NCBI GenBank assembly: GCA_043743785.1
Contig: JAYTVW010000041.1
Location: forward strand, 1-64,000
DNA from: JAQTNA01 sp043743785
Lineage (GTDB): Bacteria > Pseudomonadota > Gammaproteobacteria > Burkholderiales > Rhodocyclaceae
Length of the DNA: 64,000 bases
Direction of reading: 5' to 3'
Part shown: positions 18,101 through 25,924 of the stretch, piece by piece
How the letters are laid out: each line of letters starts with the position of its first letter
Position numbering within the stretch: the first letter of the stretch is position 1
Translations under genes and position numbers: made by a program
Notes under the pieces: generated by a model
What the model was told of the DNA's origin: nothing
The model's database searches: none
What the model saw: the letters and a program-made list of their open reading frames with translations, nothing else

Positions 18101-18150
18101 CCCTTGACCCAGATAAGGGGGCCGATGTCTCGTTCAGGAACGGCGCTCAT
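12172..18150 (-). CDS. chpA: ChpA/PilL hybrid chemotaxis histidine kinase-response regulator
   Basis: A 1992-residue CheA-type kinase controlling type IV pilus motors. Three canonical Hpt domains have phosphorylatable His at about residues 718 (FHTLKGSGRM), 1123 (AAHTLAGISG) and 1286 (LLHTLKGSARM). A degenerate Hpt-like segment sits at the N-terminus (THMHQAQGALAIVGLEGL), and alanine/proline/glutamate-rich linkers separate the modules. Then come the dimerisation helices, an HATPase domain (N box LLRNAITHGIETP), a CheW-like domain, and a C-terminal receiver (MVVDDSLTVRKI, acceptor Asp in LVDIEMPRMDG). It is shorter than the roughly 2470-residue Pseudomonas ChpA, which has more phosphotransfer domains. 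It is last in pilGHIJ-chpA and ends at a strong terminator. Confidence 0.95.
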   Translation of the reverse strand: MSAVPERDIGPLIWVKGEIDASFGRAGAALSAFSEGSDPAQLKFAATHMHQAQGALAIVGLEGLTLFSQCLEHLVVECERQQLEPTPRNLALAQSALVALRGYLDDLADGQPDQPLRLWPLYAEIQSARGLGGASPSDLFFPDLGQRPPRRAAGFTPPAPAEAARIQRNARARFQRGLLQFLKDGRSGADAMRDAVADVESCQTLPASRSFWWATQALLEVLAGADKPADNRLMRLCGRVDGQMRRLLGGSPNVSERLMRDVLYQVAVSPVVGDLARQVRETFRMGGLAQSRESGKVRSAPLQPVLRELRDAVQAAKDEWDRFCAGAAVGLPQFEAQTARMESLAARIGHPLLVGLAGAIRQAALWLRKDPLKQNDSVSMELATSLLLIENAIENFDRLDESFQPQADMMIGRLASLQRGEAPGPLTAPLLDEMSRLAQERLLMRQVVREIQTNLNQIEQALDNFFRDPEKRGQLEGLSSSLKQVEGALYILDQGRAVSVLHECGEKIASFAAGQGDTEQFERVASRLSALGFFVAALPYGNADIESLLNPKKPVLADVDAKHGFTTGDTADSVEQQLERHKQEARDLADALQVSPRDDELREKLHQNLEGIRQDANLSGDMRLEQQAGDALQQLAAEPTRGVSLEPALAPATPVVPAPSAEATRLAASGADEIDAELLSIFLEEATEVLGTINETRQQSLREPHNHELLKTIRRGFHTLKGSGRMVNLKELGEVAWAVEQVMNLWLQQELDASDELHTLIGDAHEVFGRWVEQLQAGGPTGMDARALVAMAERMKAEPAPAAQAEAAAEAAVEPAAAPITAPELPAVPEVLPEAPVPLAGAETEETPPAEELLFSLEATFLPMEAPLPSADITDEVLPSLDFQLDELALEMPALAAEAHVASPRSVADMLSELEDADLELESILLEDASPLPEVSVAALPPLAALPVADVGHEPEPLELESLDDFLSLSDEDGLELIELHGEDAFTEAAPTAEAPVEPVEALLEPLEAAAAASLAAGLAALAAMAPQETAAETLPAETLSITEPVAAVVEAAPADVPAAVLPAAPQPRPDAVVIGHLSMSRGLFESYVDEAIGRLATLRNELSQVPLSPFLPPSEASYRAAHTLAGISGTVGFTPLQRIGKAVEHALERLAHVNAPTLEHLGLLNEAATVIEHMVADVAALRFPSEAEELALRLDALKPGPMPAPQAAPLLPEVHHETLAVAAAPAPEDGERREVRLEDDLDDQLLPIFLDESVDLLRGIESASRRWHETPLDVEAPKALARLLHTLKGSARMAGAMGLGEMVHGLESRVETAVAGGGAGVQFLEGLDSTVDRISQVLDQLRSGETPTLLPEPEIPLVEDGERAASAAVSSAPQEPIDVSGPQQASLRVRADLVDQLVNQAGEMSISRARIEGEMRTLHTSLLDLTENVIRLRKQLREIEIQAESQMQSRDQTQVADHGFDPLEFDRFTRFQELTRMMAESVNDVSTVQHNLLKNLEGADAALLSQSRINRTLAQSLMSVRMVPFNSLATRLHRIVRQTAKELGKKANLDIRGGQVDMDRSVLERIAAPLEHLLRNAITHGIETPEARASGGKPEIGQITLTLAQEGNEISIMLADDGLGLDFGRIRQRAVENGLLDDAAKVDDATLTDFIFQSGFSTATQLTEVAGRGVGMDVVKSETAALGGRIDVSSTWGEGSNFRIYLPLTLAVSQALLVSVGGKTYAIPSAMVEQARELKTKHMAQILADNGVDWMGARYPYHFLLRLFGDSHAVPAADHNTWLLLLRSGTQRIALHVDALKGNQEIVVKNIGPQLARVPGLSGATVLGDGEVVLILNPVALAAREAAMGARRVAPKASDQALAAPLAKVPTIMVVDDSLTVRKITSRLLEREGYRVVLAKDGVDALETLLTTLPDAMLVDIEMPRMDGFDLTRNIRADVRLKGVPIIMITSRTADKHRNYAKEIGVNHYLGKPFQEDELLGLLKHYTGKAAAAIA

Positions 18151-18256
18151 GTATTCACCACCGCTTTTCGCTCACGCTGCAAGCCCGCCCAGCCGGCAAG
18201 GCCAGTGGAACGGGAAGGATTCAAGCCCCCGTCGCGGGGGCAGCACAACTACTGGC

Positions 18257-20371
18257 TCAGACCTTGAAGCCCGAGACGGAGCCCTTGAGTTCGGTGGCCA
18301 ACTCGGCCAGCTCGCCAATCGATACGGCCGTTTCCTTGGTTCCGACCGTGGTGCGATCCGTCACCTGGAGAATGTCCTTCATGCTGTCCGCCACCTGGGT
18401 CGCGGTCACCGCTTCCTGGTGGGTGGAGGCAGAAATCGTCTCGATCAGCTGGGCCAGATTCTGCGAGACGGAGGAAATTTCCGAGAGGGCTTGACCCGCG
18501 GCGTCCGACAGCTTGGCCCCTTCCACCACCCCGCGGGTACTGTTCTCCATGGCGGAGACAGCGTCCTGGGTGTCGGTCTGAATGGTCTTCACAATGGCCG
18601 CGATCTGCTTCGTCGCTTCTGCGGAACGTTCCGCCAGACGCTGCACTTCCTCCGCCACCACCGTGAAACCCCGGCCCGCCTCACCCGCCGAAGCGGCCTG
18701 AATGGCGGCATTCAGGGCGAGTACGTTGGTCTGCTCGGTAATATCCGAGATCAGTTCCACGATTTCACCAATTTCCTGGGAGCTTTCGCCCAGCCGCTTG
18801 ATGCGCTTGGAGGTTTCCTGGATCTGGTCACGAATTTCGTTCATGCCCTTGATGGAGTTTTCCACCGCCGCGGAACCCTTCTGGGCGGCATCCAGGGACT
18901 GCCGCGCCACCTGAGCGGATTGGCCGGCGCTTTCCGATACCTTGTTCATGGACTCGGCCATGTGCAGCACCGAGCGGCTGGCATCGGAAATTTCCCGGGA
19001 CTGGCGTTCCGTCGCGGTAAGCAGTTCGTCGGACGTGCGCTGAGCGGAGAGGGCGGCGTGAGATACCCGGCCCGCTGCGTCATTGATCCGCTTCACCAGC
19101 ACGGAGAGTTCTTCAATGGTGTAGTTCACCGAGTCCGCAATGGCGCCGGTCACGTCTTCCGTCACCGTGGCGCGTACCGTCAGGTCGCCGTCCGCCAAGT
19201 CGCCCATTTCGTTCATCAGCCGCAAAATAGCCTGCTGGGTGGCGTCCTTGTCGCTTTCTGCCGCTTGCCGTTGGCCTTCGGCTTCTTCCCGGCGACGTAC
19301 GGCATCATCGTTGACCACCTTCACGAGCAGGGCCAGGAGACCCAGGGCCATCACGGCGAAGACCAGGAACAGCAGAGTCGACATGGCCCGGCTGTGCAAG
19401 TCTTCGTTCAGTTCCTTTTCCAACTTGTCGGCCGCATTAAAAATCGTGTTGGACTGGCGGATGATGCGGCTACCCGCTTCCTTCGCCTGCACCAGGCTCT
19501 GCATGTTGCCGAGAATGCCGGCCACCGCTTCCTGGTATTCCTTGAAGGCCCCGTCCAGTTCCGTCAGCTTCTGCTGCATTTCGCCGTCGCCCTTGCCCAG
19601 GCCGCCCAGCACATCACGGAAAGTATTCGTATCCTTGCCCAGCAGGAAAGCCGCTTCCGGGTCGATGGCATCGGCCACCAGCAAGGCGTTGGCGTTCTTG
19701 GCGATGCGCTGGGACAACATCACCAACTGGCTGGAGGCCGCCAGTTCCTTGGCGGAACCGCCACCCTGCAGCTTGAGGGCCGTGACCTGCTCGGCGAGTT
19801 CCAGCAGGTGAGGGTTCTTGGTGTTGATGTCGGCCACCGACTTGCCCAGGATCAGCAGGTTCTTTTCCTGCTGCAGGAGCATCTGGGCATTGCGGTCGGT
19901 CTTGTCCCATTCCTTGTTGAGGGTCTCGATCAGCGGCCCCACGTCGGCCGGATCCGGGGAGCCGGGCACGCTGACGCCGTCGATATCGCCACCCTTGGAC
20001 AGGGCCGTCAACAACTTGCCGAAGGTCTCCCGGCCCTCCTTGAGTTCCTTGAAGAATGGCGCCGCGCCCTGCAGGGCCTGCTGGGACGCCTTGGCGAGGC
20101 GCTGGGACAACATGCGCATCTGGCCGGCGGCGGATGCGTAGGCGGCACCATGGCTGGTGGCCCGGTTGTCCAGCCACACCAGAGCGGCGGAGAGCAGCAG
20201 CACCGCCACCAGCAAGCCACCCAGGGTCCGCAGTTGTTGCAGGACGGGCTTGTCGCCGATCAGGGGCAGCTTGAAGCGCTGCGCGCCTGCCGCCGATGCG
20301 CTTTCCAGGATGGTGCGTTCTTCGGGAAGAGCCTCGTCGGTCTTCTTGCGGCGGAACAAGGTGAAAGCCAT
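18257..20371 (-). CDS. pilJ: Type IV pilus methyl-accepting chemotaxis protein PilJ
   Basis: A 704-residue transducer feeding the Chp pathway. TM1 is near residues 45-65 (LGGLLVAVLLLSAALVWL) and TM2 follows the periplasmic PilJ-type sensor region (LLFLVFAVMALGLLALLVKVV). A HAMP-like linker and a coiled-coil MCP signalling domain follow, with the hairpin tip around EVQRLAERSAEATKQIAAI. The start at 20371 has a GGAG ribosome-binding site and gives the N-terminus MAFTLFRRKK. It lies between pilI and chpA and presents signals to the ChpA kinase. Its ligand is not predictable from the sequence. Confidence 0.95.
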   Translation of the reverse strand: MAFTLFRRKKTDEALPEERTILESASAAGAQRFKLPLIGDKPVLQQLRTLGGLLVAVLLLSAALVWLDNRATSHGAAYASAAGQMRMLSQRLAKASQQALQGAAPFFKELKEGRETFGKLLTALSKGGDIDGVSVPGSPDPADVGPLIETLNKEWDKTDRNAQMLLQQEKNLLILGKSVADINTKNPHLLELAEQVTALKLQGGGSAKELAASSQLVMLSQRIAKNANALLVADAIDPEAAFLLGKDTNTFRDVLGGLGKGDGEMQQKLTELDGAFKEYQEAVAGILGNMQSLVQAKEAGSRIIRQSNTIFNAADKLEKELNEDLHSRAMSTLLFLVFAVMALGLLALLVKVVNDDAVRRREEAEGQRQAAESDKDATQQAILRLMNEMGDLADGDLTVRATVTEDVTGAIADSVNYTIEELSVLVKRINDAAGRVSHAALSAQRTSDELLTATERQSREISDASRSVLHMAESMNKVSESAGQSAQVARQSLDAAQKGSAAVENSIKGMNEIRDQIQETSKRIKRLGESSQEIGEIVELISDITEQTNVLALNAAIQAASAGEAGRGFTVVAEEVQRLAERSAEATKQIAAIVKTIQTDTQDAVSAMENSTRGVVEGAKLSDAAGQALSEISSVSQNLAQLIETISASTHQEAVTATQVADSMKDILQVTDRTTVGTKETAVSIGELAELATELKGSVSGFKV

Positions 20372-20413
20372 AAAATCACTCCGGAAAAGCCCGGACACAC
20401 GAAATGTGTCCGG

Positions 20414-20923
20414 TCAAACGCCTATTTCAAGAAACTGGGGCTGGGACAGCAGGTTCTTAAGCAGCAAGCGCCGCCAGATGCGTCCCTGGTTATCCACGTA
20501 CTGCTCGCCCACCCAGGGCCGGGCATCCCGGTCCTGCTGCAACTCTAGTTCGTCCAGGTTTCTGAGACCCAGGGCACGACTGACGCGCAACGCGCTGTTG
20601 ATGCCGAAGCGCGCGCCCACCAGCAACAAGCGGTTTTCGCCACTGGGCGGGATGGGCTGACCGCCCTGGAAGGCGGAAAAGTCCACCACGGCATACAGGG
20701 TGCCGCGGATGTTGGCAATGCCGTCGAACCAGGGCCGCGCCAGCGGCACGTGGGTCAGGGCCGGGGTCGGCATGAGCTCGCTCGCGTCCCCCAGGTCCAG
20801 CAGCCAGTATTCAAGGCCGGCCTGGACCCCCAGTACGGCCCGCGTCGCTTCACCCCGACGGGCGCTGGAGAGCCGCTCCACCAGTTCCTTCTGGAACTCC
20901 CGCAGGCTTATGCGTTTGGCCAT
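20414..20923 (-). CDS. pilI: CheW-like adaptor PilI
   Basis: A 169-residue CheW-domain protein linking PilJ to the ChpA kinase. Recognisable CheW features are the glycine-rich turn in WFDGIANIRGTLYAVVDFSAF and the strand LLLVGARFGINSALRVSRALGLRNL. It starts 6 bp after pilH ends and finishes 42 bp before pilJ, so it is an internal gene of the pilGHIJ-chpA operon. Confidence 0.92.
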   Translation of the reverse strand: MAKRISLREFQKELVERLSSARRGEATRAVLGVQAGLEYWLLDLGDASELMPTPALTHVPLARPWFDGIANIRGTLYAVVDFSAFQGGQPIPPSGENRLLLVGARFGINSALRVSRALGLRNLDELELQQDRDARPWVGEQYVDNQGRIWRRLLLKNLLSQPQFLEIGV

Positions 20924-20929
20924 GCGCCG

Positions 20930-21295
20930 TCAGCCGAGGGCCGCGATCTTGGCCAGCAAGGCTGCCTGGTCCACCGGCTTCACCAGGTAGTCATAGGCGC
21001 CTTGGCGCATGCCCCAGATCTTGTCCGTCTCCTGGCCCTTGGTGGTGCACATGATGACGGGGATACTGCGGGTGGCCTCATCCCGGCTGATGGTACGGGT
21101 AGCCTGATAGCCGTTCATGCCGGGCATGACCACGTCCATAAGAATGAGGTCAGGCATCTCCGACCTGGACTTGGCAATCCCCTCCTCGCCGTTTTCCGCC
21201 ATCACCACGTAATAGCCCTTGCCGGACAGGAGCTCGTTCATGGCGAAACGCTCGGTGGGAGAGTCGTCGACAACCAGTATCTTGTGTATGGGCAT
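20930..21295 (-). CDS. pilH: Single-domain response regulator PilH
   Basis: A 121-residue CheY-like receiver. The acidic pocket is in ILVVDDSPTERF, the acceptor Asp in LILMDVVMPGMNGYQATR, the conserved Thr in IPVIMCTTK, and the conserved Lys in YDYLVKPVD. In Pseudomonas PilH counteracts PilG and acts as a phosphate sink or promotes PilT. The ATG at 21295 gives the normal 121-residue length; the longer open frame upstream overlaps pilG. It follows pilG by 11 bp. Confidence 0.95.
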   Translation of the reverse strand: MPIHKILVVDDSPTERFAMNELLSGKGYYVVMAENGEEGIAKSRSEMPDLILMDVVMPGMNGYQATRTISRDEATRSIPVIMCTTKGQETDKIWGMRQGAYDYLVKPVDQAALLAKIAALG

Positions 21296-21306
21296 GAATG
21301 ATTCCC

Positions 21307-21699
21307 TCAGACGCGCCCGATATGAGCGGCGACAGTCCTCAAGAGACTGTCCTTGGTAAAGGGTTTGGTCAGGTATTCGTCGGACCCCACCATACGGCCG
21401 CGGGCGCGGTCGAAAAGTCCATCCTTGCTTGACAGCATGATGACCGGGGTACTGGCAAAACGGTTGTTCTTCTTGATGAGGGCGCAGGTCTGATAGCCAT
21501 CCAGACGCGGCATCATGATATCCACGAAGACCACCTGGGGATGATGGTCGGCGATCTTGGCCAACGCATCGAAGCCATCTTCGGCGAGGACCACCTGGCA
21601 TCCCGCCTGCACCAGGAAGATTTCGGCACTGCGGCGGATGGTGTTGCTGTCATCAATCACCATCACCTTCACGCCGCTTAAATTTACCGGTTCCGCCAC
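21307..21699 (-). CDS. pilG: Single-domain response regulator PilG
   Basis: A CheY-like receiver, first in the Chp operon, which promotes pilus extension when phosphorylated. Motifs: VKVMVIDDSNTIRRSAEIFL, acceptor Asp in VFVDIMMPRLDGYQTCALI, PVIMLSSKDGLFD and DEYLTKPF. A GTG at 21699 with a GGGAG sequence 6 bp upstream gives 130 residues, close to other PilG proteins; a second GTG at 21720 would add seven residues. The operon promoter should lie between here and the rubredoxin gene at 21832. Confidence 0.93.
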   Translation of the reverse strand: MAEPVNLSGVKVMVIDDSNTIRRSAEIFLVQAGCQVVLAEDGFDALAKIADHHPQVVFVDIMMPRLDGYQTCALIKKNNRFASTPVIMLSSKDGLFDRARGRMVGSDEYLTKPFTKDSLLRTVAAHIGRV

Positions 21700-21831
21700 A
21701 CTCGCTCCCAGGCCTCTCACACGTCATGGGGGCGTTCTCGCCCCTCTTGGCGCCGCCATGATATACCGAAAAGCCGTCTTAACAATGAGGGAGGCGTAAA
21801 TCTTCATAACCCACCTCACATGGACAGGTTT

Positions 21832-22020
21832 TCAGAGCTGCACCATTTCAAAGTCATCCTTCCTGGCACCGCACTCCGGACAGGTCCAGTTCGGCGGTAC
21901 ATCGTCCCAGCGGGTACCGGGGGGGATGCCTTCGGCCGGAATGCCGGCCTCCTCATCGTAGATAAAACCGCAAATGAGGCACATCCAGGTCTTGCAGGGA
22001 AGGTCAGCCAACGAAGCCAT
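21832..22020 (-). CDS. Rubredoxin
   Basis: A 62-residue iron-only electron carrier. Four cysteines bind one Fe: C14 and C17 (CLICG) and C47 and C50 (CPECG), with the conserved GIPAEGIPPGTRWDDVPPNWTCP segment between. It is slightly longer than classical rubredoxins because of an N-terminal MASLADLP extension, as seen in proteobacterial copies next to thiD. The partner is unknown; oxidative-stress or oxygen-sensing reductases are typical. It is divergent from thiD, whose ATG is 92 bp away. Confidence 0.95.
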   Translation of the reverse strand: MASLADLPCKTWMCLICGFIYDEEAGIPAEGIPPGTRWDDVPPNWTCPECGARKDDFEMVQL

Positions 22021-22111
22021 GAGTCACCGGGTTTTTCGGTTAAAATCCGCAAAATCTTACCTCAAACGAACCGCGTCGTGCCAGCTATCCCCGGCACCCC
22101 GCGCTGACGCC

Positions 22112-22969
22112 ATGGAACCAGGCTTCCCCGACTTCATTCCGCCCATTGTCTTGAGCTTCGCTGCCAGCGACCCCTCGGGGGGCGCCGGAATGCAGGCCGA
22201 CATCATGACGTTGTCCAGCATGGGCTGCCACCCCCTCACCGTCCTCACCGCCGTAACGGTGCAGGATTCCGTCGGCGTGGATGGCATCCTGCCCATGGAC
22301 GGGGACTGGGTGGCGGACCAGGCCCGCACCCTGCTGGAGGACATGCCGGTGGCGGCCTTCAAGCTGGGCCTCTTGGGCAGCGTGGAAGCCATCGCGGCCA
22401 TCGCCGAAATCATTTCCGACTACCCGGATATTCCGGTGGTGCTGGACCCGGTGCTGGCCTCCGGCCGGGGCGACGAGCTGTCCACCGAGGACATGGTGGC
22501 CGCCCTGCACGAACTCCTGCTGCCCCAGACCACGGTGCTGACGCCCAACAGCATGGAAGCCCGGCGCCTGGCCCAGGATGACAGCATCGAAGATGACGAT
22601 CCCGACCTGGCCGAATGCGCTCGGCGCCTGATCGCTGCCGGCGTCCAGTACGTGCTCATCACTGGCACCCACGAAAACACCACCAAGGTGGTGAACACGC
22701 TGTATGGCCAGAGCGGCGTCATCCGCAGCGACAGCTGGGATCGTCTGCCCGGCAGCTACCATGGCTCCGGCTGCACCCTGGCCTCCGCCATCGCCGCCAA
22801 CCTGGCGGCGGGTCTGGAAATCGGCGAAGCCGTGCGGGACGCCCAGGACTATACCTGGCAGACCCTCTCCCACGGCTTCAGGCCCGGCATGGGCCAGCAC
22901 ATCCCGGACCGCTTTTTCTGGGCCCGCATAGCGGCCGATGAAGCCGCCGAAGAAGACGATGGTGACTGA
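22112..22969 (+). CDS. thiD: Hydroxymethylpyrimidine / phosphomethylpyrimidine kinase
   Basis: A 285-residue ribokinase-fold kinase that phosphorylates HMP and HMP-P in thiamine synthesis. Motifs: LSFAASDPSGGAGMQADI at the N-terminus, DPVLASGRGDEL, LTPNSMEARRL and the anion-hole segment SYHGSGCTLASAIAANLA. The ATG at 22112 is chosen as the first start giving the family N-terminus. The last 11 bp overlap thiE, which fits coupled translation. No TPP riboswitch signature is visible in the 91 bp upstream. Confidence 0.94.
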   Translation: MEPGFPDFIPPIVLSFAASDPSGGAGMQADIMTLSSMGCHPLTVLTAVTVQDSVGVDGILPMDGDWVADQARTLLEDMPVAAFKLGLLGSVEAIAAIAEIISDYPDIPVVLDPVLASGRGDELSTEDMVAALHELLLPQTTVLTPNSMEARRLAQDDSIEDDDPDLAECARRLIAAGVQYVLITGTHENTTKVVNTLYGQSGVIRSDSWDRLPGSYHGSGCTLASAIAANLAAGLEIGEAVRDAQDYTWQTLSHGFRPGMGQHIPDRFFWARIAADEAAEEDDGD

Positions 22970-23597
22970 GGCTCCGCGTTTGCGCGGCCTGTACGCCATC
23001 ACGCCGGACGGCCGGGACACCGCCAGTCTGCTGGCCCGCCTGAGGCCGGCCCTGACCGGCGGCGTAGCCCTGGTGCAATACCGCAACAAGCTCGCCTCGC
23101 CCACCGAAAGGCGCCAGGAAGCCGCCGCCGTGCTCACGCTGTGCCGGGAGTTCGCCGTTCCCCTGATCATCAATGACGACCTGGCACTGGCCCTGGAATT
23201 GGGTGCCGAGGGCGTGCACCTGGGCCGGGAGGACTGCCCGGGAGGCCTGGCGGCGGCACGCCAGGCCCTGGGGCCGGGACGCATTCTCGGCGTGTCCTGC
23301 TACAACGAATTCGCTCTGGCCGCCGAGGCCGCCGCCAGCGGTGCCGACTATGTGGCCTTCGGCGCCCTCTTCCCCTCCGCCACCAAGCCCGAGGCGGCAC
23401 GGGCGCCCCTGGCGCTGCTTGTCCAGGCCCGGCGGGAACTGGGCTGCCCGGTGGCCGGCATCGGCGGCATCACCCTGGACAATGCCTTTGATGCCATCGC
23501 AGCCGGCGCCGACCTGCTGGCGGTCATCACCGACCTCTTCGACGCCCCGGATATCCAGGCCCGCGCCCAGGCCTATGCCGGCCTGTTTCAAGGCTGA
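22959..23597 (+). CDS. thiE: Thiamine-phosphate synthase
   Basis: A 212-residue TIM-barrel enzyme that joins HMP-PP and HET-P to form thiamine phosphate. Motifs: LRGLYAITPDG, VQYRNK, LIINDDLALALELGAEGVHLGREDCPG, the phosphate-binding IGGITLDNA and ADLLAVITDLF. The ATG at 22959 (MVTEAPRL) overlaps the thiD end by 11 bp; an ATG seven codons upstream is also in frame. In some relatives ThiD and ThiE are fused; here they are separate but coupled. Confidence 0.94.
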   Translation: MVTEAPRLRGLYAITPDGRDTASLLARLRPALTGGVALVQYRNKLASPTERRQEAAAVLTLCREFAVPLIINDDLALALELGAEGVHLGREDCPGGLAAARQALGPGRILGVSCYNEFALAAEAAASGADYVAFGALFPSATKPEAARAPLALLVQARRELGCPVAGIGGITLDNAFDAIAAGADLLAVITDLFDAPDIQARAQAYAGLFQG

Positions 23598-23600
23598 ATT

Positions 23601-23736
23601 TGAAACGCCGAGGCGCAGAGGCGCCGAGAAAACCAGGAAGCCCTGCGAGAATGACGGGGTTGTCCGGCTCTCCGTCACTATACCAATCGCGGCATAATCC
23701 TTCTTTTCCCTCGGCGCCTCGGCGCCTCGGCGTTTA
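23601..23736. repeat. MITE-like palindromic element, family M copy D
   Basis: Left end TGAAACGCCGAGGCGCAGAG and right end CCTCGGCGCCTCGGCGTTTA are inverted copies around an unrelated core. It starts 3 bp after thiE stops and covers almost the whole thiE-hemL gap. The left end is identical to copy B over 28 bp. Confidence 0.8.
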
Positions 23737-23759
23737 GTACGCTTTTTTTGAGGCCCTAC

Positions 23760-25040
23760 ATGACCACCAAGAACGAACAGCTTTTCGAACGCGCCCAGAA
23801 AACCATCCCGGGCGGCGTCAATTCGCCCGTGCGGGCCTTCCGCTCCGTGGGCGGCACGCCGCGCTTTTTCGTCTCGGGCAGCGGTCCCCGGGCCACGGAC
23901 GCCGACGGCAACAGCTTCCTGGACTACGTGGGTTCCTGGGGTCCCCTGATCCTGGGCCATGCCCATCCGGAGGTGGTCAAGGCGGTGCAGGACACGGCGG
24001 TGAAGGGCCTCTCCTTTGGCGCGCCGACGGAACTGGAAATCGACATGGCGGAGGCCCTCACGGGCCTTTTGCCGGGCCTGGACATGGTGCGACTGGTAAG
24101 TTCGGGCACCGAGGCCACCATGAGCGCCATCCGCCTGGCCCGGGGCTACACGGGACGTGACCTGCTCATCAAGTTCGAGGGCTGCTACCACGGCCACAGC
24201 GACGGTCTGCTGGTGAAGGCCGGTTCAGGCCTCCTGACCTTCGGCAATCCCTCCTCCGGCGGCGTACCGGCGGACGTGGCTGCCCACACCCTGGTGCTGG
24301 ATTACAACGACGTGGCCATGCTTGAAGAAACCTTCAAGACCCACGGTTCGCGCATCGCCGCAGTAATCGTCGAGCCGGTGGTGGGCAATATGAACCTCAT
24401 CGCGCCGAAAATCGAGTTCCTGCAGGCCATGCGGGCGCAATGCACGGCCCACGGCGCGGTGCTGATTTTCGACGAAGTCATGACAGGTTTCCGGGTCGGG
24501 CCGAAATGCGCCCAGGGCTATTACGGCATCCAGCCGGACCTCACCACCCTGGGCAAGGTCATCGGCGGCGGCATGCCGGTGGGCGCCTTCGGCGGCCGCC
24601 GCGACATCATGGAAAAGATCGCTCCGCTTGGCCCGGTGTATCAGGCCGGCACCCTCTCCGGCAATCCGGTGGCCGTGGCGGCGGGCCTCGCCACCCTGAA
24701 GCTCATCCAGGCGCCAGGTTTCTATGAAAACCTCTCCGAGCGCACCTTGCAGCTGACGGAAGGCCTCACGGCCGCAGCGAAAAAACATGGCGTGGCCTTT
24801 TCCGCCACAGCCGTCGGCGGCATGTTCGGCCTGTATTTCCGCGCCACGCCCCCCCTCACCTACGCCGAAGTGCTGGAGTGCGACAAGGAGGCCTTCAACC
24901 GCTTCTTCCACACCATGCTGGACGCGGGCCACTATTTCGCCCCTTCCGCCTTTGAAGCCGGCTTCGTCTCCGCCGCCCACACGGCTGCGGACATCGACGC
25001 CACCATTGCGGCAGCAGAGGCCTTCTTCGCTGCGGGCTGA
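23760..25040 (+). CDS. hemL: Glutamate-1-semialdehyde 2,1-aminomutase
   Basis: A 426-residue class III PLP aminotransferase that converts glutamate-1-semialdehyde to 5-aminolevulinate in the C5 haem pathway. Motifs: IPGGVNSPVRAFRSVGG, SSGTEATMSAIRLARGYTGR, GCYHGHSD, LIFDEVMTGFRVG and the PLP lysine K266 in TTLGKVIGGGMPVGAFGG. The length equals that of E. coli HemL. The ATG at 23760 (MTTKNEQLFERAQ) is preferred over an ATG four codons upstream. It follows thiE after a family M element. Confidence 0.97.
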   Translation: MTTKNEQLFERAQKTIPGGVNSPVRAFRSVGGTPRFFVSGSGPRATDADGNSFLDYVGSWGPLILGHAHPEVVKAVQDTAVKGLSFGAPTELEIDMAEALTGLLPGLDMVRLVSSGTEATMSAIRLARGYTGRDLLIKFEGCYHGHSDGLLVKAGSGLLTFGNPSSGGVPADVAAHTLVLDYNDVAMLEETFKTHGSRIAAVIVEPVVGNMNLIAPKIEFLQAMRAQCTAHGAVLIFDEVMTGFRVGPKCAQGYYGIQPDLTTLGKVIGGGMPVGAFGGRRDIMEKIAPLGPVYQAGTLSGNPVAVAAGLATLKLIQAPGFYENLSERTLQLTEGLTAAAKKHGVAFSATAVGGMFGLYFRATPPLTYAEVLECDKEAFNRFFHTMLDAGHYFAPSAFEAGFVSAAHTAADIDATIAAAEAFFAAG

Positions 25041-25081
25041 GGTCAGCCCTCCGGGTGGCGTAGGTGGGCGTAGGGTTGGCG

Positions 25082-25175
25082 TAGGGTGGGCAAAGCGTAG
25101 CGTGCCCACCGTTCGTAACGTGCCCACCTTTCACGTCCCCCGTGGGTAGATGAACCCTGCCCACCCTACGCTCCT
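25082..25175. repeat. Palindromic intergenic repeat (GGGTGGGC type)
   Basis: GTAGGGTGGGCAAAGCGTAG near 25081 is mirrored by CCTGCCCACCCTACGC ending near 25170, with a second internal GTGCCCACC repeated twice. It lies between the convergent hemL and livF genes. Repeats of this wording are common in GC-rich proteobacteria; here it may act as a terminator structure. Confidence 0.55.
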
Positions 25176-25186
25176 TCCCCCGGATT

Positions 25187-25906
25187 TTATTCCCCGCCCA
25201 GGTAGGCTTCCCGGACCTTGGGGTTGTCCAGCAGGGCGGCTGACGTGTTGGCGAGGGTGATGTTGCCGCTTTCCATGACGTAGCCGCGACTGGCCACGGA
25301 CAGGGCCAGCTTGGCGTTCTGCTCCACCAGCAGGATCGTCACGCCTTCGGCCGCCACGGACTGGATGACCTCGAAGACCTTCTGCACCATCAGGGGCGCC
25401 AGTCCCATGGACGGCTCGTCCAGCAACAGCAGTTTCGGATGACTCATGAGGGCGCGGCCGATGGCCAGCATCTGCTGTTCGCCCCCGGACAAGGTGCCGG
25501 CCAACTGGGCACGGCGCTCCTTCAGACGCGGCAGCAGGTCATAGACACGAGCCAGATCGTTCGCCAACTCGGATTTTGGTGCCACGCCATCCCGGCAGTA
25601 GGCGCCCATGTCCAGGTTCTCCTCCACCGACAGGCGGGCGAAGACACCGCGACCTTCCGGCACCAGGGCAAAGCCCTCGCCGATGAGCCGATGCACGGGC
25701 CAGTGCAGGATGTCCTCACCCCGGTAGCGCACCTCGCCCTGAGCCGCCACCATGCGCGCCAGAGCCTTCAGGGTCGTGGTCTTGCCAGCGCCATTGGCGC
25801 CGATGAGGCAGACCATCTCGCCTGGCTTCACTTCGAAGGAAATGCCCTTGACGGCGGTAATCCCGCCGTAATGCACCTTCAGGTCCCGGACTTCAAGCAT
25901 GGGCAC
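25187..25906 (-). CDS. livF: Branched-chain amino acid ABC transporter ATPase LivF
   Basis: A 239-residue cytoplasmic ABC ATPase. Walker A GANGAGKTT, signature LSGGEQQMLAIGRALM, Walker B LLLLDEPSMGL and the H-loop region are present; C-terminal NPKVREAYLGG is typical of LivF. It is last in livKHMGF and is separated from livG by about 160 bp holding a large G/C palindrome, so its expression could be uncoupled from the upstream genes. Confidence 0.95.
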   Translation of the reverse strand: MPMLEVRDLKVHYGGITAVKGISFEVKPGEMVCLIGANGAGKTTTLKALARMVAAQGEVRYRGEDILHWPVHRLIGEGFALVPEGRGVFARLSVEENLDMGAYCRDGVAPKSELANDLARVYDLLPRLKERRAQLAGTLSGGEQQMLAIGRALMSHPKLLLLDEPSMGLAPLMVQKVFEVIQSVAAEGVTILLVEQNAKLALSVASRGYVMESGNITLANTSAALLDNPKVREAYLGGE

Positions 25907-25924
25907 CCCCGGGGGCTAAACCTT

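Noticed and set aside
18257..20548. Plus-strand open frame of over 800 codons opposite pilJ
   Set aside because: A shadow of PilJ; the minus strand has the complete transducer domain structure.
22021..22111. TPP riboswitch before thiD
   Set aside because: No CTGAGA motif or conserved stems, and the leader is short.
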